From assembly GCF_000332515.2 (NCBI RefSeq), contig NZ_AOGZ02000019.1, positions 1 to 11,511 of the forward strand: DNA of 11,511 nt, in the 5' to 3' direction. The notes beneath the pieces are model-generated. The model was not told the DNA's origin and ran no database searches. It was given only the letters and a program-made list of their open reading frames with translations. Numbering within the stretch: position 1 is the first letter of the stretch; each line of letters begins with the position of its first letter. The position numbers and the translations under genes are program-made. This DNA is from Leptospira wolbachii serovar Codice str. CDC. Its GTDB lineage: Bacteria; Spirochaetota; Leptospiria; Leptospirales; Leptospiraceae. This document shows, in pieces, positions 7,262 through 11,511 of this stretch.

Positions 7262-7423
7262 GTATAACGAACAAGTGGAGACGACGTTCCTCGTAGCTGA
7301 GCCTCGCAGAGGCGTTAGCGTCGGCGCGTCTTCTTGCAAGGCAAGAAGCGTGACGGAGAGGAATGTGTCGCAGACCGAGCGAGGCCGGCAGTGCCGAAGC
7401 GAAGCGTTTCCACGCTGTTATAC
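7262..7423 (-). repeat. attC-like site 5 (PIN/RHH cassette), most diverged copy
   Basis: 162 bp from GTATAAC to GTTATAC. The L boxes are GTGGAGACG and CGTTTCCAC, pairing with one G.T. The central hairpin has a wholly different sequence (GCT-GA-GCCTC-GCA-GAGGC-GTT-AGC) but keeps the GA/GTT internal loop of the other copies. The second arm is CTTCTTGC-AAG-GCAAGAAG, and GGCAGTGCC replaces the GGGCTTGTCCC of other copies. Confidence 0.75.
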
Positions 7424-7442
7424 GCTGGTTGCTACTATAGAA

Positions 7443-7703
7443 TTATAGTTTATCCCAACTTGGGATTTTATCTTTTTTCCCGACTTTTCCCATAACTTTC
7501 TTAAATCCGTCTTCAATTGATTCTTTCGTTTTTCCTTGAATTCGTTTTTTAAAAAAGTTAGCAGTATCAATATCGCTGATACCTCTTGTAAAAGCATATA
7601 AAGCAAATTGATTAAGAGAAACACCTTGAGTAGCTGCAGTTTTCTCAATTCTTTCTTTTAGATCTTCAGGAATTCGAATAGTTAGAACGTTTTTTTTATT
7701 CAT
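7443..7703 (-). CDS. Ribbon-helix-helix antitoxin partner of the PIN toxin
   Basis: 86 residues. Residues 5-42 (NVLTIRIPEDLKERIEKTAATQGVSLNQFALYAFTRGI) form a ribbon-helix-helix DNA-binding domain: the LTIRIP strand, then two helices with the SLNQF turn, as in Arc/HicB-type antitoxins. The tail (ANFFKKRIQGKTKESIEDGFKKVMGKV) is an amphipathic region suited to toxin binding. The ATG overlaps the last 8 nt of the toxin gene and is preceded by GGAG about 8 nt upstream. Repression of its own operon at the palindrome 8140-8161 is inferred. The stop lies 20 nt from the repeat. A different reading frame over 7418-7648 is a shadow and is not coding. Confidence 0.85.
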   Translation of the reverse strand: MNKKNVLTIRIPEDLKERIEKTAATQGVSLNQFALYAFTRGISDIDTANFFKKRIQGKTKESIEDGFKKVMGKVGKKDKIPSWDKL

Positions 7704-8133
7704 AATTTAATCTCCATAATTTAGTAAAATCGGTAGGAGTAATAACTTTAAAAGAATCAAATTTAAGATCTTTATTTTGGTTAAAGTCTTTTATATTTGA
7801 AGTAATTAAAAATCGACTGTTACTAGCAAAAGCAAGTTCAACAAAAAGATTATCGTTTTCGTCCGCAAGATTAGGTCTTAGTAAATAGTTAATTGAAAAA
7901 GGCGTAGCCACAAAAACAAGGAAGTCCAAAACAAGATTAACTTCCTTCTTTGATAAACCTAAATCAGAGAGTGACTTATCTCTAAGTAAAACATCAGAGT
8001 ATTCGACAAATACTGGGGTAGATAGGGCTAACTCAATTTTCCTCTTTTCAGCTAAAGTTAATATAAAATGCGAAGCACCTCTACTGTCCCTGAGAGCTTG
8101 ATATAGAACATTTGTATCAATTGTTACTCGCAT
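7696..8133 (-). CDS. PIN-domain toxin (COG1569-like)
   Basis: 145 residues. Acidic residues fit the PIN fold: D6 in RVTIDTNVL, E44 in TPVFVEYSDVLL and D91/D94 in NLADENDNLFVELAFA, with the final strand FLITSNIKDF (residues 108-117). The spacing and the DxxDN..FVELA block fit the PIN_3/COG1569 group of putative toxins rather than classical VapC. It is expected to act as a ribonuclease held by the overlapping ribbon-helix-helix protein. The toxin comes first in the operon, the reverse of most VapBC pairs but common in this group. The start at 8133 begins the conserved strand directly; there is no Shine-Dalgarno, only a near-palindrome 6 nt upstream. The gene appears intact. Confidence 0.87.
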   Translation of the reverse strand: MRVTIDTNVLYQALRDSRGASHFILTLAEKRKIELALSTPVFVEYSDVLLRDKSLSDLGLSKKEVNLVLDFLVFVATPFSINYLLRPNLADENDNLFVELAFASNSRFLITSNIKDFNQNKDLKFDSFKVITPTDFTKLWRLNYE

Positions 8134-8139
8134 ACAATG

Positions 8140-8161
8140 ATGATATCAAATATGCTATCAT
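8140..8161 (-). promoter_or_regulatory. Operator-like imperfect palindrome upstream of the PIN toxin
   Basis: ATGATATCAAATATGCTATCAT equals its reverse complement at 18 of 22 positions, with outer arms ATGATA/TATCAT. It lies 6 nt upstream of the toxin start, as for the operators of the other two toxin-antitoxin cassettes. Binding by the ribbon-helix-helix antitoxin is inferred. Confidence 0.5.
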
Positions 8162-8246
8162 AAATCTACTAAATTTTATTACACTTTTGGTTTAATTTCT
8201 TAATATTTTCTTATTTTGAGGAAAAGTTTGAATTTTAGCAACTTGC

Positions 8247-8408
8247 GTATAACGAACTAGACTTACCGAAGTTCCCCGACCCTGAGTCCCGACGGGACGT
8301 TAGGGACTGGCATGTAGCTTGCGCAAGCAAGGCGAATGCCAGAAGGGGAATTTGGCGTAGCCCGAGCGAGGGCTTGTCCCGAAGCGTAGCGGTAAGGCGC
8401 TGTTATAC
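8247..8408 (-). repeat. attC-like site 6 (secreted-protein cassette)
   Basis: 162 bp from GTATAAC to GTTATAC. The L boxes are CTTACCG and CGGTAAG. Hairpins: GTCCC-GAC-GGGAC; GCTTGCGCAAGC (self-complementary); and TAGCCC-GAGCGA-GGGCT. An outer arm AAGTTCCCC pairs with GGGGAATTT. Confidence 0.78.
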
Positions 8409-8465
8409 GACGTTTGAAAATGTTAGCCAAAGTTTTGATATATAAATAATCATAAGAAATTTAAA

Positions 8466-9278
8466 TTAGTATGGAATTGTTAGTGTAAGTCCTTCAAGAA
8501 AGATTTGACCATTGGAACTTTTATCATATTTGGTATTAAGTAAAATAGCTTCAATAGTAACTGGCAATAAGGAATTTAATTCGAGTGAATTCAGGATTTC
8601 TGGATATTTATTTTTTTCAAAATAAATATAGTAGTCTTCGCTAAAAGTATCATATTTATTTTCAACAAAGAATAAACAAAAATGAGTATCTTTTGAATTT
8701 TTATACTCATAATTGTAATAAGAACAAAGCCTTGCGAAGCCGGAAATTTCAATTTTCTTATCAACATAGTTTTCAGTAGTTAGCTGAAGTTGTTTTTTAT
8801 TTGGAGAATTTTTCTTAATTTTTTCCCAGTGAAAATAAGCAGGGTTATTTTTACTTAACTCTTGTGCATCAATTTCAGATTTTAAGTTTGTTAGTGTGTA
8901 GGTATCAGTCCACCCTTTTGATTTGCGAATTAACGTATTACCATCACGTTTTAAGTATACAGGAATTTTATCTAAATCATAACCAAAAATATCATTTTTT
9001 TCAATAACCTCAACGTCTAAACCTATTTTTCCTGATGTATATCGTTTTAACTTATATAATCCTTTATCGATTTTATCTATGAATAGAATTCTTCCTTCTT
9101 TGAGATCGTAAGTAGAATCTCCACCATCATCCAGTTTGACTGAATTTAGTTTCCATACTCCAGCTATATCATTTGCAGATAAATTATATGGAGAAATCAT
9201 AGAAAATATCAGAATTAAACTTAATGAATAAAAATGATTTTTTTTGTTATAGTTATCTGTCTGGAGCTTTTTAAGCAT
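8466..9278 (-). CDS. Secreted protein with signal peptide, function unknown
   Basis: 270 residues. The start at 9278 has AAGGGT about 8 nt upstream. The leader is basic (MLKKLQTDNYNKKNHF) then hydrophobic (residues 17-29), with a likely signal peptidase I cut after NLSA (residue 35). The mature protein opens with NDIAGVWKLNSVKL, resembling the GxW strand of lipocalin-like domains, followed by a beta-rich stretch to about residue 130. The second half (about residues 170-268: YVDKKIEISGFARLCSYY... then LLPVTIEAILLNTKYDKSSNGQIFLEGLTL) looks like a small OB-type barrel. Both fold suggestions are impressions from strand pattern only. Two cysteines (in ARLCSYY and THFCLFF) could form a disulfide in the periplasm. 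It is the only gene in its cassette, with no dedicated promoter that I can identify. Confidence 0.7.
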   Translation of the reverse strand: MLKKLQTDNYNKKNHFYSLSLILIFSMISPYNLSANDIAGVWKLNSVKLDDGGDSTYDLKEGRILFIDKIDKGLYKLKRYTSGKIGLDVEVIEKNDIFGYDLDKIPVYLKRDGNTLIRKSKGWTDTYTLTNLKSEIDAQELSKNNPAYFHWEKIKKNSPNKKQLQLTTENYVDKKIEISGFARLCSYYNYEYKNSKDTHFCLFFVENKYDTFSEDYYIYFEKNKYPEILNSLELNSLLPVTIEAILLNTKYDKSSNGQIFLEGLTLTIPY

Positions 9279-9338
9279 AGAGTTACCCTTTTTCTTAATG
9301 TCTATTGATTTTTAAATGATTATAATTTTTCAAATGTC

Positions 9339-9502
9339 GTATAACGAACTAGACTTACCGAAGTTCCCCGACCCTGAGTCCCGGAACGGGACGTTAGGGA
9401 CTGGCATGTAGCTTGCGAACGCAAGGCGAATGCCAGAAGGGGAATTTGCCGAAGGCCGAGCGAGGCCTTGTGCCGAAGCGTAGCGGTAAGTCGCTGTTAT
9501 GC
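9339..9502 (-). repeat. attC-like site 7 (DUF262 cassette)
   Basis: 164 bp from GTATAAC to GTTATGC. The L boxes ACTTACCG and CGGTAAGT pair. Hairpins: GTCCCG-GAA-CGGGAC; CTTGC-GAAC-GCAAG; and AAGGCC-GAGCGA-GGCCTT, where AGCCC/GGGCT of other copies is replaced by a compensated pair. Confidence 0.78.
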
Positions 9503-9515
9503 GCTGACGTGTATT

Positions 9516-11257
9516 TTATTGTTTTGTAGAAATCAAATCTTCCTCATCTAGAAAATTAAAGAATTTGTCTAGAATCGTTTTGGTTCTTTCTACTATTTGA
9601 TCCTCTCCAAATTCAGAGTAATCTAGAAGGCTTGATATTTCTGCAATTTTGCTTGCTTGTTTATATTTACCGCGTCTTTGTTTTCCACTATAATATTTTT
9701 TTTGTCCTCAAAACGGTAATCAGATGCTTGAATATTTATACTTGATTCAAGTAAAATTTTGTTTCCTAAAGAATCTATATTGTTTTCTATTTTTAATCCT
9801 CCTTCCATTTCTTGGCGCTTTCTAGGATAGATATGTTCTAAGTGAAAAATTTCACTTAATTCAATTAGCTGTTGTCCTTGGAATGTATACGAATACCAAG
9901 TTAGGATGGATCTTGTGGCATTTCTTTGATTTGTAAAAATATAATTTTCAAAGGAAGTTCTCGCTTGACTATAATTAAATTTATACTTTGAAAACGTAGC
10001 TTCACTACCATTTATTATATTAACCATTTCATCATAAACTGGAGTTCGGAGAGCGTTTACACCTGGATTTGTAATGGCGTATGCAAAAATAAATGCTGTT
10101 ATTCGATTTAAAAAATTTGCAAATTTTTCATTATCTAGCAATCCGTCTATGTCTCGATTTTTTAGAAAATAAACTGAAGTAATATGCTGCCACATACCAT
10201 TTGGAGCATAATTAAGAATAAAAAGTTTTTTAAGAATTTCATTTGAGAATCTATCTTTATCTTGTGCCGATACACTTTTCCAAAATTGAGCCAGAGATTT
10301 TAAATCATCAAGTGTTTGGTCTTGTTTTAAATAAGTGTATTTATTTTTTTCATAGAATTTTCGCAGTGCTTCTGTTGTAGAACTTTTTACTCCTTCTTTT
10401 GCACGCAAAAAATACATATATCGAGCAAATAATTCATCCATCGGTGTACCAGTAATAGAATTGAAGACCGAACCAGTTATTTCCTCTAAATACTTCCACT
10501 CAGAAATGAAATAATCTTTCTTATTTAAAGAACCATAATATTTATAAAATTGCGCCTTGAATATATCTGCATCAGATAATGGTAATCCACGGTCATTAAG
10601 CGTAGAAAAAATTCTAAGTGCAGTGTCTTGAGACTCGGCTTCGATTGGCAGTAAGATACAATTGCTTAGTATTCGTGCTGGTAAATATGCGATATAGCCA
10701 GAAAATTCGTGAATAAATTCATCAATTTTACTTTGAAAGAATTTATAGTTATTTACGTATTGACTCTTGCTTTGTTGTTTCACAATGCCAGTGCGCAATA
10801 ATTCTAAAAATTCCTCCTTATCATTATCAGTAGCTACTTCAGAATCAATTTTAAGAGTAGTTTTATCGGCAGTTCCGAAAGTATCCGTTTTCCAAATACA
10901 CTTTTCAATGAGCTCTCTTGTTTGCTTAGAATTTTTGTCCTGCATATTGGCGAACTTATCATAAAAAGATCGAAGAATTAACATGATAGTTGTTAATCGT
11001 TGTTGTCCATCAATAACCTCAGATTTACCTTTTTCATTCTTAAAAGTGACTATAGATCCTAGAAAATATTCATCATTTTCATCGAATGATTCATAGTTGT
11101 TATTCGGAAAAGAGAAGAGGAATATGTCATCCCAAAGTGTTTGGCATTGCTCCTCATTCCAAGCATATGGTCTTTGATAGTCTGGTATTAGAAAATCTGC
11201 CTTTTTGTCGGAGAGAAGCTCGAAGATAGTTTTTTGATCTACATTTAGTTTTGACAT
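9516..11257 (-). pseudogene. DUF262/DUF1524 (GmrSD-type) nuclease with a C-terminal frameshift
   Basis: The N-terminal DUF262 domain (ParB/Srx-like nucleotide-binding fold) shows IPDYQRPYAW (residues 24-33), FLGSIV and the signature VIDGQQRLTT (81-90). The C-terminal DUF1524 domain of HNH type shows HLEHIYPRK (H472, H475) and SLGNKILL (N499). The family includes GmrSD, a type IV enzyme cutting modified phage DNA, and other defence nucleases. As sequenced the frame ends at 9623 after 544 residues. Adding one A to the AAAA tract at 9647-9650 restores IAEISSLLDYSEFGEDQIVERTKTILDKFFNF, a normal family tail, and the reading then stops at 9516, 14 bp from the repeat. So one base was lost from an A tract: true decay, a switchable tract, or a sequencing error. 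The start at 11257 has AAAGGA upstream. All seen catalytic motifs precede the break, so partial function is possible. Confidence 0.85.
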
Positions 11258-11310
11258 TTATTTTTTTCCTTTAAATTTAATGGGTTTTAATATTAAGTTT
11301 ACACGTTTGC

Positions 11311-11472
11311 GCATAACGAAATAGCGGAGACGACGTTTCCCGACCCTGAGTCCCGACGGGACGTTAGGGACTGGCCACGTAGCTTGCGTATGCAAGCGAG
11401 TGCCAGAAGGGAAATGTGCCGCAGGCCAAGCGAGGGCTCGTCCCGAAGCGAAGCGTTTCCGCGCTGTTATAC
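11311..11472 (-). repeat. attC-like site 8 (cassette whose gene lies beyond the right edge)
   Basis: 162 bp from GCATAAC to GTTATAC. The L boxes GCGGAGACG and CGTTTCCGC pair with one G.T, like site 5. Hairpins: GTCCC-GAC-GGGAC and GCTTGC-GTAT-GCAAGC. The remaining 39 bases (11473-11511) are AT-rich and belong to the 3' end of the next cassette; no gene end can be assigned there. Confidence 0.75.
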
Positions 11473-11511
11473 GACGTTCTTGTAGTTTTTTATATTTTTC
11501 CATTAATTAAT

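Larger units (their letters stand above)
2385..11511 (-). mobile_element. Integron-like gene cassette array (seven full cassettes plus one partial)
   Basis: All genes lie on the minus strand, and each module ends (leftward) in one 161-165 bp palindromic repeat. If crossover falls at G^TT of the GTTRRRY box on the coding strand, the cassettes are 2385-4122 (nuclease), 4123-5416 (exported protein), 5417-6370 (HigBA), 6371-7267 (VapBC), 7268-8252 (PIN/RHH), 8253-9344 (secreted protein), 9345-11316 (DUF262) and 11317 onward (partial). Seen directly: repeat regularity, uniform gene orientation, short non-coding leaders and cassette-specific complementary ends. Known of integrons: sedentary arrays carry many toxin-antitoxin cassettes and unrelated single genes. 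Inferred: an attI site and integrase would be to the right; without them this is a cluster of attC sites lacking an integrase. The repeats are longer than most attC sites, which is the main reservation. Confidence 0.75.

Noticed and set aside
7257..7448. 63-residue open frame on the plus strand
   Set aside because: It coincides with attC-like site 5 and is read against all real genes.
2379..11472. The repeats as a CRISPR array
   Set aside because: The units are about 160 bp with whole genes between them; CRISPR repeats are short with short uniform spacers.
2379..11472. The repeats as non-coding RNA genes or a riboswitch family
   Set aside because: Their structure would allow it, but the cassette-specific complementary ends and the position after every gene fit recombination sites better. 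A transcribed role remains open.
11258..11503. 81-residue open frame on the minus strand
   Set aside because: It lies almost wholly in attC-like site 8; its composition (SGRALAWPAAHFPSG...) comes from the GC-rich repeat, not from coding selection.

Overview
The window is AT-rich DNA carrying GC-rich, highly structured repeats. From remembered family resemblance (the VapBC pair, the style of the small secreted proteins) it looks like a Leptospira-type spirochaete. That is an inference; nothing in the window fixes the taxon.

Layout. Positions 1-993 hold a decayed IS91-family (HUH) transposase on the minus strand, cut by the window edge. Positions 1021-2358 are an IS481-like insertion sequence with 16-nt terminal inverted repeats and a transposase broken by one frameshift and one in-frame stop. 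From about 2385 to the right edge runs a strikingly regular array: eight imperfectly palindromic repeats of 161-165 bp (starting at 2379, 4117, 5411, 6365, 7262, 8247, 9339 and 11311) separate seven one- or two-gene modules, all coded on the minus strand. Each repeat begins with an RYYYAAC-like box and ends with a GTTRRRY-like box on the plus strand, with inner L-type boxes that covary. This is the architecture of integron gene cassettes with attC sites. If that reading is right, each cassette is a gene plus the repeat on its left, and any attI site or integrase would lie beyond the right edge. No integrase is visible, so a cassette cluster lacking an integrase is equally possible.

Cassettes from left to right: a PD-(D/E)XK nuclease-like protein (2562-4094); an exported or membrane-anchored protein (4366-5247); a HigB-HigA toxin-antitoxin pair (5591-6296 region); a VapB-VapC pair (6542-7170); a PIN-domain toxin with a ribbon-helix-helix antitoxin (7443-8133); a secreted protein with a signal peptide (8466-9278); and a DUF262/DUF1524 GmrSD-type nuclease with a late frameshift (9516-11257). 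An eighth cassette starts at the right edge. Three toxin-antitoxin pairs probably stabilise the array, and the two nuclease-like cassettes suggest phage-defence cargo.

The most unusual observation is that the two ends of every complete cassette carry a cassette-specific inverted repeat of 17-19 nt that extends well past the usual 7-bp core. At the eleventh position each pair has the same G (left) and T (right), a G.T wobble on the plus strand but a C.A mismatch on the coding strand. The L boxes of two repeats show the same strand bias. This suggests a built-in strand-selection mark for folded single-strand recombination.
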